Assembly: GCA_025462725.1 (NCBI GenBank)
Contig: JAOAPE010000001.1
Location: 296,162 to 360,161 of the forward strand
Direction: 5' to 3'
DNA: 64,000 bases
Origin: Terriglobales bacterium
GTDB taxonomy: Bacteria > Acidobacteriota > Terriglobia > Terriglobales > Acidobacteriaceae
Position 1 is the stretch's first letter. The number at the start of each line of letters is the position of its first letter. Made by a program: the position numbers and the translations under genes. The notes under the pieces are model-generated. The model searched no databases. It saw only the letters and a list, made by a program, of their open reading frames with translations, and was not told the origin of the DNA. This document shows, piece by piece, positions 43,110 to 51,120 of this stretch.

Positions 43110-44738
43110 ATGGCACGGCTGATCATCAATTCGCCCGACGGCAAGCGCGGGATCCTGGAACTGAACAAGCCGGTTGTCACCATCGGCCGCGGCCATGCCA
43201 ATGACTTGGTGCTCAATGACACCAGCGTGAGCCGATTCCATGCGGTGATCAAGATGAACGAGGCCGATGCGGTCACCATCGCTGACCGGGGAAGCACGAA
43301 CGGTGTACTCATTAACGGGAGCCGGATCGCAACGGACACCACCCTCAACGACGGCGACGCGATCAAGGTCGGCGTGTACGGACTGAAGTTCGAATGCTTT
43401 AACGACTCTGCGCTGATCGTAAAGTCTGCGGAAATCCCCTCCACACTTAATCACGTCCTTAAAGGCGAATTGCAGCTTTCCGTGCGGCACGAGCCGGTTG
43501 CGCCAAACACTTCGCAATCCGACTTGCTGGAGACGGTGCGTAAGCTCGAGCGCGAAAATTATTTGCTTACCGTGCTCTACGATGCGGGCAAGGCGCTGAA
43601 TTCGAAGCTGTCGATTGATGACATTGCCGCACAGGTGATGGAGTTGAGCTTCCGCATTGAAGGCGTGGAACGCGGATTCATGATGCTCTTCGACAAGAAG
43701 GGCGAAGTGTGGCGCGAGACTGAGGTGAAGTATAGGAAGCCTCCGGCTGCCGGGGCGGTGGACCAGCCCCGCATCATCTTCAGCAACACGGTGCTGGACA
43801 GGATCAAGTACGAGGCGCAGCCGATCTTGATCACAGACGCGAGCGAGGATGAGCGCTTCAGCGGCAGCGAGAGTTTGAAGATATCGGGATTGCGGTCAGC
43901 GATGTGCGCGCCGCTCGTAGGGTCGCAGCGTTTGGTTGGCGTCCTTTATGTGGACAACTTGCAACGGAAGTCCGCGTTCACGCAGGAAGAGTTAAACGTG
44001 TTCGCGCTGGTGGCGGCACAGGCGGCGATCGCGATTGATAATGCGTCCACACACGAACAATTGGCGGAGAGTGCTATTCAGAGATCGGCACTGGAGAGAT
44101 TTCTCTCCCCCGACGTGGTGGAGATGATCGCAGCGGACCCCACCGGAGTGAAGCTGGGCGGGATCAATCAAAAAGTGAGCGTGATGTTCGCGGACATCCG
44201 GGGCTTCACGAGTTTGAGCGAACGGATGGCGCCGGAAAAAATCGTTGAAGTGCTGAACGAATATTTCACCCGCGTGACCGACGTGATCTTCGACAACGGC
44301 GGCACGCTGGACAAATACATCGGCGATGCGGTGATGGCCGTCTTCGGCGCGCCTATCAGCAAGGGTAATGACGCGGTGAACGCGGTGCGGGTTGCTGTCG
44401 AGATACAGCGGTTACTGGTCGAGATGAATCGCGATGCGGCGGCGCGTAGCTGGCCGGAGCTGCAAGTGGGAATCGGGATCAATACGGGCATTGTGACTGC
44501 GGGAAACATTGGATCGCCAAGAAGGATTGATTACACAGTGATCGGCGACCCAGTGAATATTGCGTCGAGATTAATGTCGAATGCTGCGCCGGGACAGATC
44601 ATCATTGCGAAATCCACCGCGGATGAGCTGGGTGGGAAATTTGCGCTGACCGGGTTGGCGCCACTAAAGGTAAGGGGTAAAGCCGAACCGCTGGACGCTT
44701 TCAGTGTGGATTGGCAGAAGAAAGCGGCGGGCGCGTAG
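43110..44738 (+). CDS. FHA-GAF-class III adenylate cyclase
   Basis: The 542-residue protein is probably a phospho-regulated cAMP synthase. Residues about 20-90 form an FHA domain (VTIGRGHANDLVLNDTSVSR, then RGSTNGVLING). Residues about 150-310 form a GAF domain (LLTVLYDAGKALNSKL to AAQAAIAIDNAS). Residues about 340-540 form the cyclase domain with both metal Asp (MFADIRGFTSLSER and DKYIGDAVMAVFGAP), Lys in DKYIGD and Asp in DYTVIGDPVNIASRL, which favour ATP over GTP. The gene follows the kinase by 115 bp. Its cAMP could feed the cNMP-binding protein at 25248, which is inference. The stop directly abuts the stop of the convergent gene with no spacer. Confidence 0.95.
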   Translation: MARLIINSPDGKRGILELNKPVVTIGRGHANDLVLNDTSVSRFHAVIKMNEADAVTIADRGSTNGVLINGSRIATDTTLNDGDAIKVGVYGLKFECFNDSALIVKSAEIPSTLNHVLKGELQLSVRHEPVAPNTSQSDLLETVRKLERENYLLTVLYDAGKALNSKLSIDDIAAQVMELSFRIEGVERGFMMLFDKKGEVWRETEVKYRKPPAAGAVDQPRIIFSNTVLDRIKYEAQPILITDASEDERFSGSESLKISGLRSAMCAPLVGSQRLVGVLYVDNLQRKSAFTQEELNVFALVAAQAAIAIDNASTHEQLAESAIQRSALERFLSPDVVEMIAADPTGVKLGGINQKVSVMFADIRGFTSLSERMAPEKIVEVLNEYFTRVTDVIFDNGGTLDKYIGDAVMAVFGAPISKGNDAVNAVRVAVEIQRLLVEMNRDAAARSWPELQVGIGINTGIVTAGNIGSPRRIDYTVIGDPVNIASRLMSNAAPGQIIIAKSTADELGGKFALTGLAPLKVRGKAEPLDAFSVDWQKKAAGA

Positions 44739-45383
44739 TTACGGGGATTTCGGTTCTGCCATCCTGATCAGGACTTGTGTGCCAGCTTCGAGTGTCAGCC
44801 GTTTGCCTTTCGATTCGATGATGGTCACTGGTGGCGGCGACGCCACATTCCAATCGAGCTTGGCTTCAATCTCGATCGCACCCTGCGATCTTTCATTTAG
44901 GCCAAGCGGACTCCCATTCTCATGATGCAGCTTTAGAGCGGCACCAACAGCGGCGTTTGATTCACTGTCCATGTTGCGTGAAGAGTCATTGCGTGTAGCC
45001 TCATTGCTGGAGAGCATGCTCGCATGGGGATCGGCAGCGAGGTCGAGTTTAGGTGCTGGTGCAATGGCGACGATGATGCCAACGATACCGACATCACTCG
45101 CGCCGACCTTGGCCGCATCCAGCGCGAGTTGGATGCGGAGATGTTTGCCTTCCTTCTCAACCGCCGCGATGTGAGCCTTGACGATGGAGTCGCGGGGGAT
45201 TGCGACCCGATTATCGACGACAACATTCTTGAGCAAACGCAGTTCGACGATCTGACCGGCTTCGGCTTTGGAGAAATCCAGTGAATGCTTGAATTCCGCA
45301 AAGGCGAGGCTGACAGGGGGATCGGCGATGGCGAAACTAGAAGCGCAAAGTAAAAGGAATGCGCACGCTAGAAGATTTTTCAT
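44739..45383 (-). CDS. Exported protein, unknown function
   Basis: The ATG at 45383 begins a signal peptide (MKNLLACAFLLLCASSFAIA); the frame extends upstream to 45440. The 214-residue product has a beta-rich central part (SLAFAEFKHSLDFSKAEAGQ, then VELRLLKNVVVDNRVAIPRD and RIQLALDAAKVG), and a C-terminal strand pair ending TLEAGTQVLIRMAEP. The pattern of alternating strands with GTQV-type loops recalls proteins that set envelope or secretion-pore structure, but I cannot name it. It is tail-to-tail with the cyclase gene. Confidence 0.7.
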   Translation of the reverse strand: MKNLLACAFLLLCASSFAIADPPVSLAFAEFKHSLDFSKAEAGQIVELRLLKNVVVDNRVAIPRDSIVKAHIAAVEKEGKHLRIQLALDAAKVGASDVGIVGIIVAIAPAPKLDLAADPHASMLSSNEATRNDSSRNMDSESNAAVGAALKLHHENGSPLGLNERSQGAIEIEAKLDWNVASPPPVTIIESKGKRLTLEAGTQVLIRMAEPKSP

Positions 45384-45422
45384 AGCCAGAAGGCTAGCCC
45401 AGCGCTTCCTAAACATAAAGAA

Positions 45423-45450
45423 AAAAGCGCCCCCTAGCATGGGCGCTTTT
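45423..45450 (-). terminator. Intrinsic terminator
   Basis: AAAAGCGCCC pairs with GGGCGCTTTT over an 8-nt loop. On the minus strand it is followed by a T run and terminates the HhH gene at 45473. Confidence 0.85.
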
Positions 45451-45472
45451 CGATGCAGCAGTGTTTCAGATA

Positions 45473-45922
45473 TTACTTCTTCGGTTTCTTTCCCGTTGTT
45501 GTGGTGGCCGTATCGTCCTGCTTCATATCTTTCATGTCATGCTTGGCCGTTGTCTTGTCCTGCTTGGCGATGACGTGGTCTGAAAACTTCTTGTATGAAG
45601 ATTCAGGAACGATGTTCTTGGAGACGAGTTGCCGTTTATTAGCGTAAGGACGGCCAGCGATGATCTTGTCCGCGTAGGCATCGCCGATGCCGGGCAGCGC
45701 GACGAGCTCATCTTTGGACGCAGAGTTCAGGTCCACTTTTGCAGCGTCTGATTTCTTTGCATCGGTTGCAGTCTTGTCAGCAGTGGTGCCCTTGCTTTCG
45801 GTGGCAGGAGCCTTGCTGGATTTCTTTGTCGTAGCGGCGGTGGAGCTCTGGGCTACGGCGAACGATGCCAGTAGAACCAGAGATAACAGCGCGGTTATCA
45901 GTTTCGCCATGTTTTTTTTCAT
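45473..45922 (-). CDS. Exported helix-hairpin-helix protein (ComEA-like)
   Basis: AAGGAGG lies at good spacing before the ATG at 45922; an in-frame TTG at 45931 would be too close. The 149-residue product has a signal peptide ([18 protein letters not shown]), a Thr/Lys/Ala-rich linker and a helix-hairpin-helix module [20 protein letters not shown] with [17 protein letters not shown]. This fits ComEA-type DNA-binding domains of natural competence proteins, but such export-linked HhH proteins also occur without competence. The C-terminal tail is Lys/Asp/Thr-rich. Confidence 0.85.
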   Translation of the reverse strand: MKKNMAKLITALLSLVLLASFAVAQSSTAATTKKSSKAPATESKGTTADKTATDAKKSDAAKVDLNSASKDELVALPGIGDAYADKIIAGRPYANKRQLVSKNIVPESSYKKFSDHVIAKQDKTTAKHDMKDMKQDDTATTTTGKKPKK

Positions 45923-45978
45923 TTTCTTCAACCCTCCTTAGGGCGATCAAAAGTTTACAGCAGACAAATTCCCCAAAT

Positions 45979-46857
45979 CTAGAACCAACCCTTGACCTTG
46001 AAATAGACGAGGATGGCCACGGTTGATAGTCCCATGATCCCGCAGGTGATAGTGAGAGCATGGGGCGAGTGCTGCAAGGGCAAGGGCAGATTCATCCCAA
46101 AAAACCCGGTGATGATGATCAATGGCAAAGCTACCGTCCCGTAGATGGTCAAGACCTTCATCACTTCATTCGTGCGATTGGCCACAGCGGACAGATAGAT
46201 GTCCAATGAGCCGGTGAGCAAGTCACGATAGGTCTCGACGAGGTCCACGGTGCGGATGAGATGGTCATAAACGTCACGAAGGTAGACATCGAGATCGTCA
46301 TTGAGGATCCCGCCTTCCCGCCGCATGAGTGCATTGACCACTTCCCGCATAGCGTTGGTTTCCCGTCGAAACTGAATCAGCTTGCGCTTTAATTCAAAGA
46401 TGCGCTTTAGGGTGTCTGGGTCTGGCCGGGAGAGCACGGTACTCTCGATTTCTGAAGTCTCATCAGAGAGCCTGTCCAGCACTGGAAGGTAGGCGTCAAC
46501 GATCTCGTCAAGAAGAATGTAGAAGAGACGGTCAACCCGGTTTGTCTTTTCCTCGATAGCCCGGGCAGTCACTCGGGTGGCCTGATCGCGCGGGGCATGA
46601 ACGGTAACGATAAAGTCGCGGCCGATGAAGACATCCAGGTCATCGAATTCGATGCCTTTATCGGGGTGGAGATGCTTCATGACCACGAAAATGTAATCCT
46701 GATGGTCTTCAGCTTTGGCGCGTTGCGGGCGGTGCCGGCAGTCTTCTATTTCGAGTGGGTGTAGGCCGAAGCGTTTCGCGAGATCATCGAGGTCGGGCGA
46801 ATCAGGGTCGTCGATGTCGAACCATGCAAGACCGGGGATTGGCTGGGCGGCGGACAT
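45979..46857 (-). CDS. corA: CorA-family magnesium/divalent metal transporter
   Basis: CorA forms pentameric Mg2+ channels. The 292-residue protein has the large N-terminal cytoplasmic domain (PLEIEDCRHRPQRAKAEDHQ, IGRDFIVTVHAP), the long stalk helix and two C-terminal transmembrane helices. The first helix carries the diagnostic GMN motif in ITGFFGMNLPLPL. The tail ends with a short basic segment KVKGWF. Length and layout are standard. No regulatory leader is seen. Confidence 0.95.
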   Translation of the reverse strand: MSAAQPIPGLAWFDIDDPDSPDLDDLAKRFGLHPLEIEDCRHRPQRAKAEDHQDYIFVVMKHLHPDKGIEFDDLDVFIGRDFIVTVHAPRDQATRVTARAIEEKTNRVDRLFYILLDEIVDAYLPVLDRLSDETSEIESTVLSRPDPDTLKRIFELKRKLIQFRRETNAMREVVNALMRREGGILNDDLDVYLRDVYDHLIRTVDLVETYRDLLTGSLDIYLSAVANRTNEVMKVLTIYGTVALPLIIITGFFGMNLPLPLQHSPHALTITCGIMGLSTVAILVYFKVKGWF

Positions 46858-46876
46858 GAGAGGGAAGTATAGCTAT

Positions 46877-46904
46877 TTGTGAGTTGCGATTGGTGAATTG
46901 TGAT
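46877..46904. repeat. Heptamer array, TTGTGAN class
   Basis: TTGTGAG, TTGCGAT, TGGTGAA and TTGTGAT in period 7, just upstream of corA: a weaker but regular array. Confidence 0.6.
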
Positions 46905-46950
46905 TGAAAGGCGGGCCGAAAGCTAGAGAACTGCGCTCATTGACGAACGC

Positions 46951-47298
46951 TTACTTGAGATCGATATTGATGGTGATTTTAGTATCAATCGCACAGCCGG
47001 GTTGCGGCTTGTACTTCCACGAACGAATGCGCTTCACCACGTCAGCATCAAGCTTTTTGGATCCCGTACCCTTGATGAGCTTGACGTTGCTGACGCTTCC
47101 GTCCTCGAGAATGGTGTACGAGAGAACAGGAATGGGGTTCTTGAACCCTTTACCAACGGAACCCTGAACAAATGCGAGCTTATTGGATCCATTGGCGGGA
47201 GGCATCTGACAGGCTTTTTGCTTTGCGAGGGTTTGCGAAGATGTGCTCGCAGCAGGCAAGAGCAGGCTTAAACCGAGCGCAATGACGGAGGTGAGCAT
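46951..47298 (-). CDS. Small exported TonB C-terminal domain protein
   Basis: The ATG at 47298 (or GTG at 47304) begins a signal peptide (MLTSVIALGLSLLLPAAS). The 115-residue mature region is essentially one TonB_C domain: NPIPVLSYTILEDGSVSNVK, VVKRIRSWKYKPQPGCAIDT and a final KITINIDLK. It lacks the cytoplasmic N terminus, membrane anchor and Pro-rich spacer of true TonB, so it may be a free periplasmic domain. Its start is 2-8 bp from the stop of the upstream gene, so the two are cotranscribed and possibly translationally coupled. Confidence 0.8.
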   Translation of the reverse strand: MLTSVIALGLSLLLPAASTSSQTLAKQKACQMPPANGSNKLAFVQGSVGKGFKNPIPVLSYTILEDGSVSNVKLIKGTGSKKLDADVVKRIRSWKYKPQPGCAIDTKITINIDLK

Positions 47299-47305
47299 CG
47301 TCACG

Positions 47306-47782
47306 CTACGCCGGTTTCTTGGACTTCTTTGCTTTCGCGCTCGCCTTTTCCCAGGGACGCTTAGGACGTTCCGGTTCGGGTTCGTCGCGATCTTTTACGC
47401 GGTCGTAAACGTAGCGGTCGCTCACGGTGCCGAGGGATTCGTTGTACAGGCTGATGGCGCCGACACCCTCGCGCAACTCTTCCGCAAATTGGTGGATGGC
47501 TTTGAGGTGGTCAGCGGTGGCGGGGATTTCAGACTTAGTGGTCTTCAGGAATTTCTGGTAGCCCTTGTCGATAAGGCGGGAAATCTCGCTGCCAATGAGG
47601 TATCCGGGCTTGGCGAAGAGTTTGACTTCGCCGTTCTCAGCGCGCTCGATCGCAGCGGAGCATCCGTACTTCTTAAGGAAGACGCGGTTGGGCGTTGCCG
47701 GAGCTTCGAGGACGTCAAAGCCGTGTTCGCGAAGCCAAGTCACCGCTTCTTCGTACGAGCGTTCTTTTATCGTTTTCGACAT
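47306..47782 (-). CDS. Conserved hypothetical protein
   Basis: The 158-residue cytosolic protein starts MSKTIKERSYEEAVTWLREH after AGGA. It has an alpha-beta N-terminal half (FDVLEAPATPNRVFLKKYGC, AAIERAENGEVKLFAKPGYL), a helical middle and a Lys/Pro-rich tail (KRPWEKASAKAKKSKKPA). I do not recognise the family. It is upstream of the TonB_C gene in a two-gene unit and divergent from cysM. Confidence 0.75.
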   Translation of the reverse strand: MSKTIKERSYEEAVTWLREHGFDVLEAPATPNRVFLKKYGCSAAIERAENGEVKLFAKPGYLIGSEISRLIDKGYQKFLKTTKSEIPATADHLKAIHQFAEELREGVGAISLYNESLGTVSDRYVYDRVKDRDEPEPERPKRPWEKASAKAKKSKKPA

Positions 47783-47928
47783 GTGAATCCTGTGTGATGC
47801 GTAGTTCCCGAAACTAAGAGGCCGTCCCTACATCTAAATGGAGCAGTTAGGGAAGAAATGACTGTCGCACAAAAAGTACGAATCTAGCAACTCGGGGAAA
47901 GAAATTGCCGGTAACTAACAAGAGACTG

Positions 47929-48873
47929 ATGGCGGTGAAGAGCACGCGATTGCTGGGCGAATCCGTGCTTGATGGCATTGGAAATACGCCATTGATCCGG
48001 CTGGAAAAAATATCCAGCGAGTTCCCGGGAGTGCAGATACTTGGCAAAGCGGAGTGGCACAATCCGGGAGGATCAGTAAAAGACCGGGCGGCGGCAAACA
48101 TCATTGCGCGGGCGGAGCGCGAAGGGAAACTAGCCGGCGGCAGGCGACTGCTGGATTCGACGAGCGGGAACACCGGCATTGCTTATGCCATGATCTGCGC
48201 GGCCAAGGGCATCCCGTTGACGCTGTGTGTGCCGGCGAGCGCGAGCATTGAGCGCAAGCGGATATTGAAAGCGTATGGCGCGGAAGTGATCTGGACCGAT
48301 GCGGACGAGGGGTCAGACGGCGCGATAAGAAAGGCGCAGAAGTTGGTAGCCGAAAATCCGCAAAAGTACTGCTATGCCGACCAGTATTCAAACGACGCGA
48401 ACTGGCAGGCGCATTACGACGGGACAGCGAACGAGATCTGGGAGCAGACTGCGGGACGCATCACGCATTTTGTGGCGACTCTGGGAACCAGCGGGACCTT
48501 TATGGGAGTGACGCGGCGGCTGAAGGAGCTTAATCCACGGATTAGGTGTATTTCGTTGCAACCGGACGCGCCATTTCATGGCTTAGAGGGTTTAAAGCAT
48601 ATGGCGACCGCAATCGTGCCGAAGATTTACGATCCGAGTCTGGCGGATGAGGACCGCGGAATCGCAACCGAGGATGCGTATGCGATGTTGAAACGGCTAG
48701 CGCGCGAAGAAGGATTACTTGTAGGAGTTTCATCCGGCGCGGCAGTAGTGGGGAGCATGCAGGTGGCGCGCAACATTAATAATGATGGCCGAAGCGAAGC
48801 CGTGATTGTTACTATCCTTTGTGACTCTGCTGATAAATATTTGAGCGAACGCTGGTGGGAAGAAGGCAGCTAG
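47929..48873 (+). CDS. cysM: Cysteine synthase, CysM type
   Basis: CysM-type enzymes make cysteine from O-acetylserine or O-phosphoserine; the mycobacterial CysM uses O-phosphoserine and a protein thiocarboxylate as sulfur donor. The 314-residue PLP protein has IGNTPLIRLEKI, the Schiff-base Lys in NPGGSVKDRAA, the phosphate loop DSTSGNTGIA and C-terminal VGVSSGAAVVG. The next three genes encode the other parts of the carrier pathway (JAMM peptidase, CysO-like carrier, MoeZ), so the thiocarboxylate route is strongly suggested. ATG 47929 is preferred to TTG 47905. The stop is part of a heptamer array. Confidence 0.93.
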   Translation: MAVKSTRLLGESVLDGIGNTPLIRLEKISSEFPGVQILGKAEWHNPGGSVKDRAAANIIARAEREGKLAGGRRLLDSTSGNTGIAYAMICAAKGIPLTLCVPASASIERKRILKAYGAEVIWTDADEGSDGAIRKAQKLVAENPQKYCYADQYSNDANWQAHYDGTANEIWEQTAGRITHFVATLGTSGTFMGVTRRLKELNPRIRCISLQPDAPFHGLEGLKHMATAIVPKIYDPSLADEDRGIATEDAYAMLKRLAREEGLLVGVSSGAAVVGSMQVARNINNDGRSEAVIVTILCDSADKYLSERWWEEGS

Positions 48874-48888
48874 CTTTTAGCTTGAGGC
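48868..48888. repeat. Heptamer array, TTAGCNN class, overlapping the cysM stop
   Basis: AGCTAGC, TTTTAGC and TTGAGGC; the TAG at 48871-48873 ends cysM. Confidence 0.7.
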
Positions 48889-48922
48889 TCTTTACGCTGA
48901 CAGGCACAGCAGGAAGAATGAA

Positions 48923-49354
48923 ATGCTGAAGATATCCCAACCTGATTATGCGGCGCTGCGAAAGCATGGGGAAGAAACGTATCCGCATGAGTGTTGCGGC
49001 GTTTTGCTGGGCAAGATGGATGACGGCGTGCGCGTGGTGAAGGAGACGGTGAGGTGCGGGAACACGCGTTCGGACTCTCCGGAAAACCGCTACAACATCG
49101 ATCCACAGGAGCTGATCCCGGCGCAGCGAAAAGCGCGCGAGCAGGGCATGGACATCATAGGGTTCTACCACTCACATCCTGACCACCCCGCGCGATGGTC
49201 GAACACTGATCTTCAGGAAGCACACTGGTTTGCGTGTTCCTACGTGATCACCAGCGTGGAGATGGGCATTGCAAGCAGAACGCACTCGTTCGTGCTGGCC
49301 GGAGTGGGCGAAGAAGATAAGCGCTTCGAAGACGAAAACATTGAAGTAGCCTAG
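48923..49354 (+). CDS. mec: JAMM/MPN+ metallopeptidase (Mec-like)
   Basis: In Mycobacterium tuberculosis Mec+ frees cysteine from the CysO-Cys adduct. The 143-residue protein has the full JAMM zinc site: catalytic Glu in PHECCGVLLG near residue 23 and the ligands in FYHSHPDHPARWSNTD (H-S-H-P...D). The family length is normal. It lies between CysM and the carrier, as expected for that pathway. It could also trim the C-terminal tail of the carrier, as JAMM proteins do in quinolobactin-type clusters. Confidence 0.93.
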   Translation: MLKISQPDYAALRKHGEETYPHECCGVLLGKMDDGVRVVKETVRCGNTRSDSPENRYNIDPQELIPAQRKAREQGMDIIGFYHSHPDHPARWSNTDLQEAHWFACSYVITSVEMGIASRTHSFVLAGVGEEDKRFEDENIEVA

Positions 49355-49436
49355 AAGATAATCCAGAGGAGGCGTCCCGGCCTCATCAATCCTTCTGAAA
49401 CTATCTGCGGCCCGCCCGCATCTCTAATCGAAAGCG

Positions 49437-49730
49437 ATGAAAGTCAATATACCAACTCCCTTGCGGCAATACGCGGAGAAGCGCGACGCCGTTGATGTCC
49501 CGGCAAAGACCGTGGGCGAAGCGCTGAGCGAGCTAGTCGCGAGACATCCTGATCTGCGGAAGCATTTGTACACGAGTGACGGAAAATTGCGGTCGTTCGT
49601 AAACGTGTATCTAAACGATGAAGATGTGAGATACCTGGCGGACAAGGAAGCGACGATTGTGAGTGACAATGACTCGCTCAGCATCGTGCCCTCGATCGCG
49701 GGTGGTAGCACGCATTGGCGCTGTAAGTAA
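49437..49730 (+). CDS. cysO: Ubiquitin-like sulfur carrier (CysO/MoaD/ThiS family) with masked GG
   Basis: The carrier is thiocarboxylated at its C-terminal Gly-Gly and hands sulfur to CysM. The 97-residue protein has the beta-grasp pattern (MKVNIPTPLRQYAEKRDAVD, TVGEALSELVARHPDLRKHL, RSFVNVYLNDEDVRYL, SDNDSLSIVPSIAGG). Unlike mycobacterial CysO, the GG is not terminal: seven residues (STHWRCK) follow. A peptidase must remove them before activation; the adjacent JAMM protein is the obvious candidate. Gaps to neighbours are short (82 and 21 bp), so the four genes form an operon. Confidence 0.9.
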   Translation: MKVNIPTPLRQYAEKRDAVDVPAKTVGEALSELVARHPDLRKHLYTSDGKLRSFVNVYLNDEDVRYLADKEATIVSDNDSLSIVPSIAGGSTHWRCK

Positions 49731-49751
49731 TTCTTCCTCTCGGTTGATCCC

Positions 49752-50948
49752 ATGACGACTACAATTTCTGACGACAAGCTTTCCGCAATCCCGATGAACA
49801 ATGTCAGCCTGACGAACGAAGAGATTCTGCGCTACTCGCGCCACCTGATCATGCCGGAAGTGGGCATGGACGGCCAGCTCAAGCTGAAGGCGGCGAAGGT
49901 GCTGTGCATCGGCACAGGAGGCCTGGGGTCTCCGCTGGCGATGTACCTCGCAGCCGCGGGGGTGGGCACGATCGGGCTGGTGGATTTCGACGTGGTTGAC
50001 TTCACGAACCTGCAAAGGCAGATCATCCACTTCACTTCTGACGTGGGACGGCCGAAGTTGGAGTCAGCGGCGGAGAAGCTTGCGCAGATCAATCCATTCG
50101 TTGAAGTCAGAAAGTTCGAGACGCGACTTACTAGTGAGAATGCACTGGAAATATTCAAAGACTTCGACATCATCGTTGATGGAACAGACAATTTTCCGAC
50201 GCGATATTTGGTTAACGATGCATGCGTGATCAGCGGGAAGCCTAACGTTTACGGGTCGATATTCCGCTTCGAAGGACAAGCGAGCGTTTTCGCCACGAAA
50301 GATGGGCCGTGTTACAGGTGTTTGTATCCGGAGCCACCACCGCCGGGGCTGGTGCCGTCGTGCGCTGAAGGCGGCGTGCTGGGGATATTGCCGGGACTAG
50401 TGGGGATCATTCAAGCGACGGAAGCGATCAAGCTCATTTTGGGGAGCGGCGATTCACTGGTTGGGCGGTTGTTACTTGTGGATGCGCTGGGAATGAAATT
50501 CCGGGAGCTGAAGCTGCGGAAGAATCCGGAGTGCCCGGTATGTGGTGAGCATCCGACCATTTCAGAGCTGATTGACTACAATGAGTTCTGCGGAATTCGC
50601 GGTGAGGAGTCACAAAACGGAATGACACAGAACCTGCCTGAGATCAGCGCGGAAGAGTTAAAGAAGAAACTGGATGCGAAGGAAGACATCTTCGTGCTGG
50701 ATGTGCGCGAGCCGCACGAGTATCAGATATGCAATATTGGCGGACACTTGATCCCGCTGGGCGACCTCCCGAAGCGCGTGAACGAACTCGATACCAGTAA
50801 GACAATCGTGGCGCATTGCCGCTCAGGCGTGCGCAGCGGTAAAGCAGTGGACTTCCTGCGGCAAGCGGGCTTCACGAAAGTGCAGAATCTTACCGGCGGG
50901 ATTTTGGCGTGGGCCGATAAAGTGGATCCGAAGATGCCGAAGTACTAA
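49752..50948 (+). CDS. moeZ: MoeZ-type E1-like adenylyl/sulfurtransferase
   Basis: This enzyme adenylates the carrier GG and transfers sulfur to it. The 398-residue fusion has a ThiF/MoeB domain (CIGTGGLGSPLAMYLAAAGV for ATP, FTNLQRQIIH, DGTDNFPTRYLVND, zinc Cys pairs CYRCLYP and CPVCGEH). It also has a C-terminal rhodanese domain with active-site Cys in VAHCRSGVRSG. This domain pair is the MoeZ form that serves CysO in actinobacteria. It ends the operon and is followed by a heptamer and a strong terminator. Confidence 0.95.
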   Translation: MTTTISDDKLSAIPMNNVSLTNEEILRYSRHLIMPEVGMDGQLKLKAAKVLCIGTGGLGSPLAMYLAAAGVGTIGLVDFDVVDFTNLQRQIIHFTSDVGRPKLESAAEKLAQINPFVEVRKFETRLTSENALEIFKDFDIIVDGTDNFPTRYLVNDACVISGKPNVYGSIFRFEGQASVFATKDGPCYRCLYPEPPPPGLVPSCAEGGVLGILPGLVGIIQATEAIKLILGSGDSLVGRLLLVDALGMKFRELKLRKNPECPVCGEHPTISELIDYNEFCGIRGEESQNGMTQNLPEISAEELKKKLDAKEDIFVLDVREPHEYQICNIGGHLIPLGDLPKRVNELDTSKTIVAHCRSGVRSGKAVDFLRQAGFTKVQNLTGGILAWADKVDPKMPKY

Positions 50949-50954
50949 GAGGCA

Positions 50955-50994
50955 GTAGTCAGGAAAAAGGGGACGCGAGAGTGTCCCCTTTTTT
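50955..50994 (+). terminator. Single GTAGTCA unit plus intrinsic terminator
   Basis: One GTAGTCA heptamer and GG precede AAAAAGGGGAC, which pairs with GTCCCCTTTTTT over an 8-nt loop. It closes the cysM-moeZ operon. Confidence 0.85.
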
Positions 50995-51120
50995 ATTTCC
51001 TTGCCATTCCCGCTTCTAAGGCTAGAATGTGCCGCACCCGAAAAGGCCCTTTCCCCCGTTATTCGATTCCCATCCTGCGACGGCGCGGGACGTCTTGCAT
51101 TTTCATTCTGTGGAGGATCA

